NCBI RefSeq assembly: GCF_023101145.1
Contig: NZ_CP073714.1
Location: 6,200,001-6,264,000 of the forward strand
Direction: 5' to 3'
From: Paenibacillus pabuli
GTDB taxonomy: Bacteria > Bacillota > Bacilli > Paenibacillales > Paenibacillaceae
Length of the DNA: 64,000 bases
In this document: in pieces, positions 16,363 to 26,007 of the stretch
Layout of the letters: each line of letters begins with the position of its first letter
How positions within the stretch are numbered: position 1 is the stretch's first letter
The notes under the pieces: generated by a model
Seen by the model: only the letters and a program-made list of their open reading frames with translations
Databases searched by the model: none
Told to the model about the DNA's origin: nothing
Program-made: the position numbers and the translations under genes

Positions 16363-17584
16363 TTACGTCATCACCACAGATTTAACCCTATTGCCTGCTT
16401 CCATCCGTTGCCTGAAAGCCACGACGAGAATCATGGCTGCAGCGGATAGCAGCGTACAGATCGTAAACATGGTGGAATACGAGCTTATTTGTACTATTAC
16501 TCCCATCGCAAGCCCGCCAAGAGAGAAGCCCAAATCGTACGAGGACATGAAAATACCCATCAGCACGTATCTGGAATCGGATGGCAGCACAAATGATAAA
16601 TAAGTGGTTAATGTCGGATACAGCATTGCCACGGCAAAGCCGCTGAACACTGCGGACAGATACACCAGTGGACCGATCGTCTCCAACATCGCGAGCAGCT
16701 GGGTTCCCAGTGCCGCACACAGCAGCAGACCTGCCATGAGCCATGTATTCCAGCTGCCGTCAGAGGGGATTTTTTTGCGCAGAACGAACCTGCACAGAAT
16801 GACAACCAGTCCCTGGACCGTTAGAAACACCACTCGCCTTCCCGGTCGATACCATGTACAGCGGAAGAAAGGTCGCCGTGGCGCCAAAAACACAGGAAGC
16901 AAACAGCATAACTACGCTGCTGATCAATAGCGGTGTGCTGCGCCAGATGCCGCCGAATGACCGCACCATATCCCCCAGCGTATACGATTTATTCTGTACT
17001 GTGGTTCGGGGCAAGTCCACGTTATAGCCAATCAGGAGCGGGAGAGCCGCCAAACCGATCATTAGCAAAGTAAACCAGATATCGCTGGCATTTTCCCAGA
17101 TTTGGATGGCAAGTATGGGAATGACCAAGGACGGAACCATCGTAAAAAGGGTATACATGGACAATCCCTGTGCCCGGTCCCTATCCTCCAGCCTTTCCAC
17201 AATGCCAGCCTGCATCGTCATGGAAAAGAACGCTGTCGCTGCACCTTGCAGCGCCCGCAGCCACAAATACGTTTCCACACCAAATACAACAAACAATAAT
17301 AATGTTGTGGCATGCAAAATTAACAGCCACTTCATCACAAGCAGCGGACCGTAACGCCCCAGAAGCTGCGCCGCAAAAGGCCTTAGAAGCATACACGTAA
17401 ACATGTATGCCCCCATCATAAGGCCAATCTCGGCCTGGTTCAATCCTGCTGCTTCACTCCGCAAAGGCAGAATAATCGTCAAAGCCGAATTCGCAGCAAA
17501 AAATAAAAAGGCCAGCAGATAAAACCGGATAAATGAAAAAGATAGCGGGTTTAATTTGCCGTTCGCTGTTACAGAAGAATTCAA
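16363..17584 (-). pseudogene. Second MFS exporter of the metallophore operon, frameshifted
   Basis: Two overlapping frames together make one 12-helix MFS protein of about 400 residues, similar throughout to the neighbour at 17612-18808. The N-terminal frame runs from a TTG start at 17584 to the segment FLPLYMVSTGKASGV. Homology then continues in another frame with FLTVQGLVVILCRFVLRKKI, matching ARIILRKKIPSDG in the neighbour. The break lies near 16827-16834, equivalent to one extra or two missing bases. Unless this is a sequencing error, the gene is inactive or gives a half protein. Role by homology: CntE-like metallophore or drug efflux. Confidence 0.8.
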
Positions 17585-17611
17585 AACACCGTCCCCACTT
17601 TCTTCTCGCAG

Positions 17612-18808
17612 TTAACCCACAGACCTATCTGTGACTGGTTTTTTTCGTTCATAGGCAAAAGCAATCATTACCGCCCCTAGGATAGCACAAATCATGTACA
17701 TAAACGAATAGGAGGATAGATCAGCGATTGGTCCCATCAACACACCGCCCAGAGATACACCCAAATCTGCTGTCGCAATAAATAAACCAATTAACACATT
17801 CCGATTCAGCTGTGGCAGCACAAATGACAGGTAAGTGGTTAACGTTGGATAGAGGATGGATTGAGCAATGCCCATCAAGATTGCCCCCACATATAGAAGA
17901 GTGGCTCCTCCTGTAATCGCCCAGCTGACACATAGTGCGGCTACTGCCAACAAGAACATCGTTCCCATGATAAAAGGTGCATGCCACCTGCCATCGGAGG
18001 GGATTTTTTTGCGTAATATAATTCGGGCGAGCACAACCGTTCCCGCCTGAAGCATCAGATAGACACCCGCATTGCCGCTTGGCAATTGACTGGCGTAAAG
18101 GGGAATAAAGGTCGTAATTGCACCGAACACAACGGAAGCACTGAGCATCAGTACACTGCATCTAAACAAAAATGGATTTTGCACCAACTGACGAAAGGAT
18201 TGAAACACGCTTACGTTCTGTTCGAATGGATTCCCAGCAGGAAACTGCTCCTTGCTCTTCTCCATTTTGGCGGTATACCCGAAGACACCTGTGCAGACGG
18301 CAATACCGATCAGAACGACTGTAAAATAATCCATGCCACCTGTTTGCCAGATCCCTAACGCCAGGACAGGTCCCACAATGCCGGGAATATAACTGAACAA
18401 CGAATAATAGGAAATGCCCTGGGAACGGTCTTTCTCCGGCAGGGCATCAATAATGCCAATCTGCAGCGCCATGGAAAAGAAAGCCGTCGATACCCCCTGT
18501 AAAATACGAGCCACCAGATAGCCACCGAGACCCGTAAACGTGTATAAAATCAGGGCAAAACCATTCATAATCAAAATAAAACGCAGCACTTTAATCGGCC
18601 CGCGCTTTTGAATGATCTGCCCTGCCCATGGCCTGAAAAACATGGTTGTAAACATATAGGCGCCCATAATCAGCCCAATAGTTGTACTGCTCGCCCCCAA
18701 GGATTCACCCTGTAAAGGAATAATCACATTAAGGATGGCGTTTGCACTAAAATACAGAAGAACAAGGATGTACAAACGCAGAAAAGGCCAAGACATCGCT
18801 CCATTCAT
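17612..18808 (-). CDS. cntE: MFS exporter, CntE-like (opine metallophore efflux)
   Basis: A 398-residue major-facilitator protein with about 12 hydrophobic helices. Motifs include GLIMGAYMFTTMFFRPWAGQ at the loop between helices 2 and 3 and ARILQGVSTAFFSMALQIG. In Staphylococcus CntE exports staphylopine before it binds metal outside. Its ATG overlaps the stop of the ATPase gene (ATGA), placing it in the operon. The damaged paralogue follows directly. Identification as the metallophore exporter rests on the complete biosynthesis and uptake operon around it. Confidence 0.85.
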   Translation of the reverse strand: MNGAMSWPFLRLYILVLLYFSANAILNVIIPLQGESLGASSTTIGLIMGAYMFTTMFFRPWAGQIIQKRGPIKVLRFILIMNGFALILYTFTGLGGYLVARILQGVSTAFFSMALQIGIIDALPEKDRSQGISYYSLFSYIPGIVGPVLALGIWQTGGMDYFTVVLIGIAVCTGVFGYTAKMEKSKEQFPAGNPFEQNVSVFQSFRQLVQNPFLFRCSVLMLSASVVFGAITTFIPLYASQLPSGNAGVYLMLQAGTVVLARIILRKKIPSDGRWHAPFIMGTMFLLAVAALCVSWAITGGATLLYVGAILMGIAQSILYPTLTTYLSFVLPQLNRNVLIGLFIATADLGVSLGGVLMGPIADLSSYSFMYMICAILGAVMIAFAYERKKPVTDRSVG

Positions 18809-19575
18809 CCTTGGTCCTCCCCCTGGAATGTAATTAAATAGGTTAATAATCTTCTGGCATAATCGGACTGAACATCCTTCAGCTGCTTAATAGGTACCAT
18901 TTCCTCAATCTGACCGTCCCTGAAAATAAGTACCCTGTCACAAATATAAGCTGCCGCCTGAATATCATGCGTAATAAACACATAGCTCATCTGATAGAAT
19001 TGCTTTAATTCTTTTAACAATCGCAGCACCTGAATCTGCACAGACACGTCCAGCGAACTGATGGCTTCATCAAATACAATGCATCGGGGTTCTGTGGAAA
19101 TAGCTCTTGCAATACATACTCTCTGGGCCTCTCCACCCGATAGTTCATGTGGATATTTGAGCCTGTAGGAAGGGTCTAATCCCACTTGATGCAACAACGT
19201 ATCCACCTTGCTTGGCATATCCGCTCTCACTTTTTTTTGAGCCTTCAAAGGCTCCATAATGGCTTCCTCCACCGTAAGAAACGGATTAATGGAGGACGTA
19301 TAATTCTGAAATACGGCGCTGATGCTGCCCATCCTCACACGGCGGTTATTTATGTTTTTCCCCTCAAATAAAATACGCCCGCGATCAGGTTTTTCAATGC
19401 CCAGAATCAAACGTCCCAATGTGGACTTGCCACTCCCACTTTCGCCAATAATGCCCAGACATTCGCCATGCTTGCATTCAAATGCCACTTTTTTCAATAC
19501 CTGCTGCTTTTGTTTGGAGAATAATCCGCCCTGTTTATAGGACTTTTCGATCCCATCTACCTTGAGCAACTGCAT
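18805..19575 (-). CDS. cntF: Opine-metallophore/nickel-type ABC ATPase (CntF-like)
   Basis: A 256-residue ATPase of the peptide/nickel (DppF/NikE) class. Walker A is GESGSGKSTLG, the Q loop FQNYTSSINPF, the signature LSGGEAQRV, Walker B CIVFDEAISSLD and the switch His FITHDIQAA. It pairs with the preceding ATPase, the two coding regions overlapping by 41 bases. In the Cnt system CntD and CntF power import of the metal-loaded opine. Substrate follows from operon context. Confidence 0.88.
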   Translation of the reverse strand: MQLLKVDGIEKSYKQGGLFSKQKQQVLKKVAFECKHGECLGIIGESGSGKSTLGRLILGIEKPDRGRILFEGKNINNRRVRMGSISAVFQNYTSSINPFLTVEEAIMEPLKAQKKVRADMPSKVDTLLHQVGLDPSYRLKYPHELSGGEAQRVCIARAISTEPRCIVFDEAISSLDVSVQIQVLRLLKELKQFYQMSYVFITHDIQAAAYICDRVLIFRDGQIEEMVPIKQLKDVQSDYARRLLTYLITFQGEDQG

Positions 19576-20380
19576 CCTCTCCCTGCATCAATTTCCTGAA
19601 ATGATTGCTCAGCTCCAATCGGGTGGAAACCAAATATTGAGTATAGGCATGCTTAGGCTTCGTAAATACAGACCGAATGTCCCCGCTTTCGACAATGGCT
19701 CCGTCTTTCATAACCATCACTTCATCCCCAATTTTCTGAACCACACCGAGATCATGGGATATAAACAGCATGGAACACCCCATTCGCTCACGCAGTTGAA
19801 TGAATTGTTCAACCACTTCATATTGAGAAATCGTATCCAGCGCCGTTGTCGGTTCATCCGCAATGATCAGATCCGGCTCCAACACAAGTGCCAATGCAAT
19901 CATGATTCGCTGCAGCATGCCACCGGATAACTGATGTGGATATTGATTCAGGATTTCCTGCGGATGCTTTAACATGACACTTTCCATGGCGCCAATGATC
20001 TTTCGCTCGCTATCTCTGTTATTCCAGTCGAAATGCGTCTGGAGCGTCTCTCGAATATGAACGCCAATGACTGAAGAAGGGTCAAAGGCACTCATGCCAT
20101 TCTGCAAAATCATGCACAGATTTTTTCCTCTTCTTCGTCTCATCTCTTGTTCGGAAAGCATGTTCAAGTCCTCGCCTTGGAAGAGTATCGTTCCAGATTG
20201 GCGAATCCAGGGTTTATTCAAACGCATAATGGACCTGCACGTGACAGACTTGCCACTTCCGCTTTCCCCGACAATGGCCAGACAGCTTCCTTGTTTGACC
20301 TGAAATGAACTGTCATGAATAATGACCTTGTCCGTATGGGCATCCCAGACCTTCAAATGCTTAACCTCTACTGTATTCAT
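19535..20380 (-). CDS. cntD: Opine-metallophore/nickel-type ABC ATPase (CntD-like)
   Basis: A 281-residue ATPase of the DppD/NikD class: Walker A GESGSGKSVTC, Q loop LQNGMSAFDPS, signature LSGGMLQR, Walker B LIIADEPTTALD, switch His FISHDLGVV. It partners with CntF as a heterodimer under the CntB/CntC permeases. Its start lies inside the end of the permease gene (20-base overlap), which suggests tight co-translation. The specific substrate is inferred from the operon. Confidence 0.88.
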   Translation of the reverse strand: MNTVEVKHLKVWDAHTDKVIIHDSSFQVKQGSCLAIVGESGSGKSVTCRSIMRLNKPWIRQSGTILFQGEDLNMLSEQEMRRRRGKNLCMILQNGMSAFDPSSVIGVHIRETLQTHFDWNNRDSERKIIGAMESVMLKHPQEILNQYPHQLSGGMLQRIMIALALVLEPDLIIADEPTTALDTISQYEVVEQFIQLRERMGCSMLFISHDLGVVQKIGDEVMVMKDGAIVESGDIRSVFTKPKHAYTQYLVSTRLELSNHFRKLMQGEDAVAQGRWDRKVL

Positions 20381-21248
20381 AAACGTTCTTTCCCACCTCT
20401 TTTTTACGAAGCTTACCTTGGGAAGTCATCAATTTGGGGTCCAAAGCGACCTGAAGTGCATCCGATAAAAAATTAAAGGCCGACACCACAATGACAATGG
20501 CTATTCCAGGTGCCAGCATTAACTCCGGTCTGGAGAACATGACTTGCCTTGCCTCATTCAGCATCATCCCCCATTCCGCATGAGGGGCCTGAATTCCCAG
20601 CCCCAGAAAGGAAAGCCCAGAGATCTGCAGCATCATCGAACACATCGAGCCGCTGGCAATCACCGTAATATCTGCAAATGTAACTGGAACAATATGCTTG
20701 ATGATAATGCTAAGGCTGCCAATGCCAGAGGCTTTGGCGAATTTCACATACTCCATCTCGGAGAACTGCATCACGGATGTGCGAATAACGCGGGCAAACC
20801 ACGCCCATTTCATAACCACGAACGCAATCAGAATATGTTCAAGTCCCGCGCCCAAAATACCGACCACCGCCAGTGTCATGACGTACCCCGGAAAAGACAG
20901 CATGACATCACATATTCTCATGATCCAGGCATCAGTCTTCCCCTTGAAATAACCCGCGATAAATCCGACGATAGCTCCGACCAGAACAGACATCATCAAG
21001 GCTACCAATACCCATAGTACACTGGGTCGAATACCATAAATGAGTCTGGATAACACACATCTGCCCAAATGATCATTTCCTAACCAATAGCTCCAGGAGG
21101 AAGAAGCATATCGAAGCTTCATATTTACTTCCTCCTGGTCATGGGGTGCACACCAAGGGGCACATATGCCAGCAGCAATAATGATCACAATGACAGCGAG
21201 TGATGTCATTGCAAGCTTGTCTTTGCTCAAATTTCTTAATAATCGCAT
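20361..21248 (-). CDS. cntC: Opine-metallophore ABC permease (CntC-like)
   Basis: A 295-residue DppC/NikC-type permease. The N-terminus has the family's cytoplasmic lead and first helix, then WLGNDHLGRCVLSRLIYGIR, and the coupling loop EYVKFAKASGIGSLSIIIKH followed by GLSFLGLGIQAPHAEWGMML. Its ATG overlaps the CntB stop by one base (TGATG). Together with CntB it forms the membrane channel for re-import of the metal-opine complex. Confidence 0.88.
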   Translation of the reverse strand: MRLLRNLSKDKLAMTSLAVIVIIIAAGICAPWCAPHDQEEVNMKLRYASSSWSYWLGNDHLGRCVLSRLIYGIRPSVLWVLVALMMSVLVGAIVGFIAGYFKGKTDAWIMRICDVMLSFPGYVMTLAVVGILGAGLEHILIAFVVMKWAWFARVIRTSVMQFSEMEYVKFAKASGIGSLSIIIKHIVPVTFADITVIASGSMCSMMLQISGLSFLGLGIQAPHAEWGMMLNEARQVMFSRPELMLAPGIAIVIVVSAFNFLSDALQVALDPKLMTSQGKLRKKEVGKNVYEYSRG

Positions 21249-22186
21249 CAGAGATCCTTTCTTAACCGGGGATTCATCGCCGCATTGATCACGTCAGAAA
21301 TGGTATTAAACAGCACAAAGGTTACCGCCAAAATAAGCACATACGCCTGAATCATCGGGAAATCCCGACTGAGAATGGACCTCACGCTTAACCTCCCGAG
21401 TCCCGGCCACGCAAACACATTTTCAATCACGACGGTACTGCCGAGCACGATGGGGATCGCCATACAAAATATAGATACCGCCACTTGCAGCGAATTTCGT
21501 AAAATATGCAGGGTCACCTTCCGCTCACTTAAACCGCTTGCCCGTCCATAGAGAACATAATCTTCATTCATGTTGCTTAACATCGAACTCCGGACCGTTC
21601 TGAAATAAATGCCTGTATAACTCACCGTGATCACGATTACCGGCAGAATGTAATTCTTCAATGAGTCCATGCCGCTCGTGGGCAACAAGTCCAGCTTGAC
21701 GGAAAAAGTCCAGATCAGGATGGCTGCGAGCCAGTAGGATGGCATCGCGGTTAGGATAAACGAGATGCCTCTGACCGATTTATCGACGACTTTCCCTTCT
21801 CTCATGGCACAGATCACACCCAGAAAAATGGACAGCATAATGATGAACACCGATGAGACCAGCGTTAACTTTAATGTATTCAGGAATGCCGGACCGACAA
21901 GGGACCACACGGGTTCACCGGATACATACGAGCTGCCAAAATCAAACTGCATACAGGCGATCAACCAATTCACATACTGGACGAAGAACGGTTTATCAAA
22001 TCCTAAAGCTTCATTCGTTTGGGCGATTAATTCGTCCGTAATCTGAGGAACCTCCTGTGCCTGTAACACAACTACAGCGGGGTCCAGGGGCGAAAGATTA
22101 ATGAGTACAAACGTTATAAATGAAATGACGAACAGTAAGGGTATGGCGAGCAATATCCGTTTGACTATATAACTTCCCATATCCAT
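21248..22186 (-). CDS. cntB: Opine-metallophore ABC permease (CntB-like)
   Basis: A 312-residue DppB/NikB-type permease with six hydrophobic helices. The N-terminal YIVKRILLAIPLLFVISFIT, the periplasmic loop NEALGFDKPFFVQYVNWL and the coupling loop DYVLYGRASGLSERKVTLHI are family hallmarks. An alternative ATG two codons downstream (22180) has GGGG about six bases ahead and could be the true start. It directly follows the binding-protein gene. Confidence 0.87.
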   Translation of the reverse strand: MDMGSYIVKRILLAIPLLFVISFITFVLINLSPLDPAVVVLQAQEVPQITDELIAQTNEALGFDKPFFVQYVNWLIACMQFDFGSSYVSGEPVWSLVGPAFLNTLKLTLVSSVFIIMLSIFLGVICAMREGKVVDKSVRGISFILTAMPSYWLAAILIWTFSVKLDLLPTSGMDSLKNYILPVIVITVSYTGIYFRTVRSSMLSNMNEDYVLYGRASGLSERKVTLHILRNSLQVAVSIFCMAIPIVLGSTVVIENVFAWPGLGRLSVRSILSRDFPMIQAYVLILAVTFVLFNTISDVINAAMNPRLRKDL

Positions 22187-22193
22187 CCCCGCT

Positions 22194-23816
22194 CTATTTA
22201 AAATTCATTTGCTCAAATGGCAGTTCATATTGAGTCTGTTTGAATGAGATTCCGTCCAGATTTTTAGAAGCCACGACAGTAACCCGTCCATTGGTAATCG
22301 GAATAAACACAGCTTCATCATGCACGATTTTCATAATGTCGGCGTACAGGGATTGGCGGGAAGCCTCATCTGTGGAGACCATAACTTCATCAATTTTTTT
22401 ATATAGTTCATCTGCCTGAGCTATGCCGCTTGTTGTATGTTTATAGGCAGAATCCGAAGTAAACGCAGAGATGGTGCTCTGTGGATCGTACGCCAACCCC
22501 CAGGTTTGGTTGAACAACAGATCATATTCCCCGCTTGCCCTTCTGTTCGCGATGGAAGTGGATTCCTCACCGACAATCTCCAGCTGAATGCCCAATCCTT
22601 TTAAGGCATGCTGGATCCATTCCGCCTGTGTTTTTTGCGAAGATGAATTGCTGTCATAATACAGGGTCATGGCTAATTGCTGGCTGTTCTTTGTCCTCAC
22701 TGCTTCCGCGTTTGATAAGGTCCAGCCCGCTTTTTCCAAAAGCTCTTTTGCAGTTTCAGGATTATACTCCCGCTTCTTCAATTCAACATTTGCATAGTTC
22801 ACATTCGACGAGAATAAGGTGTCCGCTACGGTCTGGGTTCCGTTAAAAATGTCATGGCTAATTGTTTCCCGATCAATGGCAACCCATATCGCTTCACGGA
22901 CAGCCGTTTCGTGGACCGGGTTATCCAATTTACTGCTATTGGCGACGATCATATTTGTATTCATCGCTTCACTTCGAACCACTTGAAAATCATCCGAGTC
23001 AGCCAATTGATTCATGGCTTCAACATCAATGCTGTCCGCACCCCGATCGTCCGTGAACACAAAGTTGATTTCGCCCTTTTGTAATGCGAGTAATGTCGTT
23101 TCTCCTGCCGGCAGAACCTTGGACGTGATTTTCTGAATCTCAGGTGCGCCGCCCCAGTATTCTTCATTGGCTTCAAATGTCGCATTCTCATCGATTTTAT
23201 GTCCTGTCAGCTTGTAGGGCCCTGTGCCGTGATAGCCGCTTACCCCGTCCTTTGTGCCACCATTCGTAAAATCTTTGGGTGATATAAATACATACGGTCT
23301 GGTCATGGACAGCTCTACCAGGGTTGGGTAGTAAGGCTCGGAAAGTACCAATTCGAATGTGTATTCATCTATGACTGTTGTACTTACGATTTTGGTCGAC
23401 AGCTTAATCCATGCATGTTTTTCGGCATTGGCCTGAACCGCATCGATATTTTGTTTGACCGCCTCGGCGTTAAACGGTTCACCATCATGAAACTTCACAT
23501 CCTGCCGCAAATGGAACGTATACGTTTTCCCGTCTTCGGCAATATCCCAGGATTCCGCCAGTAATGGCTTGATTCCATCGACTGTGTTCTCAACCAAAGA
23601 TTCGTAAACCATCCCTTGTGCGGGCATGGAGCCTGTATACAGATGAGGATTCATATCATTAATATCCTTGGCGGATGCATAAATGAGTTCAGTTTTGACC
23701 TCGCTACTCGCAGACTCGGTATTGGAGTTAGCACCCTCCTTTTGACCGCATCCGGCAATGATGGTAATCATGGACACCAGCAATAATAAAAAACGAAAAG
23801 CACTACCCTTGTTCAC
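22194..23816 (-). CDS. cntA: Opine-metallophore binding lipoprotein (CntA-like)
   Basis: A 540-residue family-5 extracellular solute-binding protein. The signal peptide ends in the lipobox IAGC (about residues 20-23). The mature part shows DINDMNPHLYTGSMPAQGMV, the family segment KFHDGEPFNAEAVKQNID, and VSGYHGTGPYKLTGH. NikA and CntA belong to this family and bind metal chelates; CntA recognises staphylopine-metal complexes. Here it lies between the CntKLM biosynthesis genes and CntBCDF, as in staphylopine loci, so metal-opine recognition is likely. Confidence 0.88.
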   Translation of the reverse strand: MNKGSAFRFLLLLVSMITIIAGCGQKEGANSNTESASSEVKTELIYASAKDINDMNPHLYTGSMPAQGMVYESLVENTVDGIKPLLAESWDIAEDGKTYTFHLRQDVKFHDGEPFNAEAVKQNIDAVQANAEKHAWIKLSTKIVSTTVIDEYTFELVLSEPYYPTLVELSMTRPYVFISPKDFTNGGTKDGVSGYHGTGPYKLTGHKIDENATFEANEEYWGGAPEIQKITSKVLPAGETTLLALQKGEINFVFTDDRGADSIDVEAMNQLADSDDFQVVRSEAMNTNMIVANSSKLDNPVHETAVREAIWVAIDRETISHDIFNGTQTVADTLFSSNVNYANVELKKREYNPETAKELLEKAGWTLSNAEAVRTKNSQQLAMTLYYDSNSSSQKTQAEWIQHALKGLGIQLEIVGEESTSIANRRASGEYDLLFNQTWGLAYDPQSTISAFTSDSAYKHTTSGIAQADELYKKIDEVMVSTDEASRQSLYADIMKIVHDEAVFIPITNGRVTVVASKNLDGISFKQTQYELPFEQMNFK

Positions 23817-23860
23817 AACATTTCCTCCTGATCATGAAAAATATATAGATTGAGATGTAA

Positions 23861-25162
23861 TTAAACCTTGCTGTTCGTCAGACCTGAGCAGATCATCCGA
23901 ATGTCTTCAGCGAAGGATTGCACGACAAAAGCATCGGACAGATGCTGATCCGGGTGAGTGCGGGCAACTTCTTGAATCTTCGCCTCATATTTGGCAATAA
24001 ACGTATCGAGGGTTGGACAGCTTACCTGCAAATGCCTCGCAATGCCCTGAATGATTTTGATGCGGTAGTAATCTTCCTTGGGCATTCTCGGAATGTCCAA
24101 AGCTCCATCCTGATTGATGAACATCTTCCTGAAAGGAACGGCTGAAAAGTCAAAATATTTGCCCTCCGGGTTGGGCTCCGAGAAGGGATCAATCAATAAC
24201 GAGGTGTATCGTATGTATAATAAGTACTCTTGATGAATGTCCTGCAACTGATTAAAGTTCTCGATATCCTGACGTGACAAACTCTCCAATCGGACCGGAT
24301 AATTATCATCCGTCATGAATTGAAGCAGATTGACCCCCTGGATACGGAGCCGATCCGTAATTGTCATAATCTCATTCCATTGTGTCCGCATGTCCCGAAT
24401 CAAATATTGGGTTACAGGACCTTCGGGGTAGATTTTATATACAAATTTCCGAGTGTCTGACGCCCCGAAGATGGCATCCAATGAGAAGTCATTCATGAAC
24501 AAAGGCGGGTGCACATATAAAGAAATATTTCTCGTTTCCGCCTCGATTGGAGAAGACATAACTTCCAGTGCAATGCCCAATTGCTCGTACATCCTGCACA
24601 ATCTGTCGACAGCTTCCGAAGGCGTTGAAGTCGAACCAATGTAGACCTTTTTCTTGACGCCTGTTGTAATGACATAATTGGACGGTTGTTCGAGCATCCA
24701 TCGGGTATCCCCCAAATAGGTAGAAAAGCTGATCACTTCCGTATCCGCATGCAGCTGCCTCACATAATGGCTTACCAGCAGGTTGGAGCCAAAGGTTGGA
24801 GAGACCAGAATCATGCATTTCACTTGTTTGATGAAGTGTTTATTCATTTGTTTCAATACATCGATATAAGCATCGGTTGTCACAGCGAAAATGAGTGTAT
24901 CCCATTCGCCTTCAATGGTCTCATATCCCTTAAACACCCGATCGATGAAGCATTCACCTGCCAATGGTCGATGCTTTTCATTTTGAATGCTTGCTGCAAT
25001 GAATCCGTCACTTTGCCGAGTCGCTTCAAAAAAAGATGCTGAACGCACCGATTCTCTTCCCGCGATGCCTACGGTGCAGCTGAATTGCTTTTTGAGCGAT
25101 ACTGCCAGCTGAATGGATGCAGGGCCTGTTCCGAGCAACAGCACTCGTTGAAATCCGCTCAT
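23861..25162 (-). CDS. cntM: Opine dehydrogenase CntM-like (metallophore synthesis)
   Basis: A 433-residue NAD(P)H-dependent opine dehydrogenase. The N-terminal Rossmann motif is LLGTGPASIQLA (9-20). The body matches staphylopine-dehydrogenase features (SPTFGSNLLVSHYVR, FSTYLGDTRW, YVHPPLFMNDFSLDAIFG). CntM reductively joins the CntL product to pyruvate or 2-oxoglutarate, giving staphylopine-like or pseudopaline/bacillopaline-like opines. Asp152 in STYLGDTRW may correspond to the Asp reported to favour pyruvate; this needs alignment. Cytoplasmic, between cntL and cntA. Confidence 0.88.
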   Translation of the reverse strand: MSGFQRVLLLGTGPASIQLAVSLKKQFSCTVGIAGRESVRSASFFEATRQSDGFIAASIQNEKHRPLAGECFIDRVFKGYETIEGEWDTLIFAVTTDAYIDVLKQMNKHFIKQVKCMILVSPTFGSNLLVSHYVRQLHADTEVISFSTYLGDTRWMLEQPSNYVITTGVKKKVYIGSTSTPSEAVDRLCRMYEQLGIALEVMSSPIEAETRNISLYVHPPLFMNDFSLDAIFGASDTRKFVYKIYPEGPVTQYLIRDMRTQWNEIMTITDRLRIQGVNLLQFMTDDNYPVRLESLSRQDIENFNQLQDIHQEYLLYIRYTSLLIDPFSEPNPEGKYFDFSAVPFRKMFINQDGALDIPRMPKEDYYRIKIIQGIARHLQVSCPTLDTFIAKYEAKIQEVARTHPDQHLSDAFVVQSFAEDIRMICSGLTNSKV

Positions 25163-25192
25163 ATGGACCTCTCTTTCCCAAGCTCAAGCGAG

Positions 25193-25987
25193 CTATGCTT
25201 TTTGGTATAGCGCAATATCGAACACATCATCCGGACGCAGGATATTATCGACCAGTCTCCACTTGCTGCTGTCGGTCTCTCTCATGGGATAGTTGAACAA
25301 CGACTTTAACTGGTTACCGTACCTCATTGCCACCACCACATGTTCATTCGTCAATGCATGCAATTGATCGAGCAGATCATATTTATTGGCAACCGTAGAA
25401 CTGAAAATGATATGTGTTGCCTTTCTCGTAAAAGCAAGGTCCTGCACCAATGTTTGTTGCAAATGAATGTTCAGGCCCGCACCCAGCTTATCCACAACCT
25501 TCTGCCCAAGTGTAATGGCTTCTGGGTCAATATCGATGCCAACCACCTCTGCCCCTGTTCGCTTGGCGATAAACAAAGGTGTCATGGGAAATGACCCGGA
25601 GCCTACCAGAAGCACTTTGGAATCCGTGGTGACATGAGAGCTGCCAAACTCTTTTTCAATACATTCTTCTATATTTCTGAAATAATCCGCGATTTCCACA
25701 TCTCCGTCTTGCAGCTTCAATGCCCGATATTTCTCCATAATCGCCACACACCGTGCAGATTTGTCTCGCAGATCAAGGACAAGCTGATGTAAGCTGCCTG
25801 ATTCCTGCTGATCGAGCTGCTCCCATATTCGTTCATTTTGCTTGTCCGTTATAAACGTGGAATAGTCATCAATTAAACCCTCCAGCGCTGAGCTGTGCTG
25901 AACCGTATGATCATATCTGCCTGCCAACTCATCGAATTTCCCGGAAAAATCACTCAAGCATGTTTGAAAATTAATCAAAGTCTGCAT
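25193..25987 (-). CDS. cntL: CntL-like aminobutyrate transferase (nicotianamine synthase-like)
   Basis: A 264-residue SAM-using enzyme of the nicotianamine-synthase-like group. The Rossmann-like core reads VLLVGSGSFPMTPLFIAKR, then VVGIDIDPEAI, a typical SAM pocket. CntL moves an aminobutyrate group from SAM to histidine. Two starts are possible: ATG 26011 overlaps the cntK stop but has no ribosome site, while ATG 25987 follows AGGGGGAAAGGA, so the latter is chosen. Context with CntK and CntM makes the assignment firm. Confidence 0.87.
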   Translation of the reverse strand: MQTLINFQTCLSDFSGKFDELAGRYDHTVQHSSALEGLIDDYSTFITDKQNERIWEQLDQQESGSLHQLVLDLRDKSARCVAIMEKYRALKLQDGDVEIADYFRNIEECIEKEFGSSHVTTDSKVLLVGSGSFPMTPLFIAKRTGAEVVGIDIDPEAITLGQKVVDKLGAGLNIHLQQTLVQDLAFTRKATHIIFSSTVANKYDLLDQLHALTNEHVVVAMRYGNQLKSLFNYPMRETDSSKWRLVDNILRPDDVFDIALYQKA

Positions 25988-26007
25988 TCCTTTCCCCCTA
26001 TAACTCG

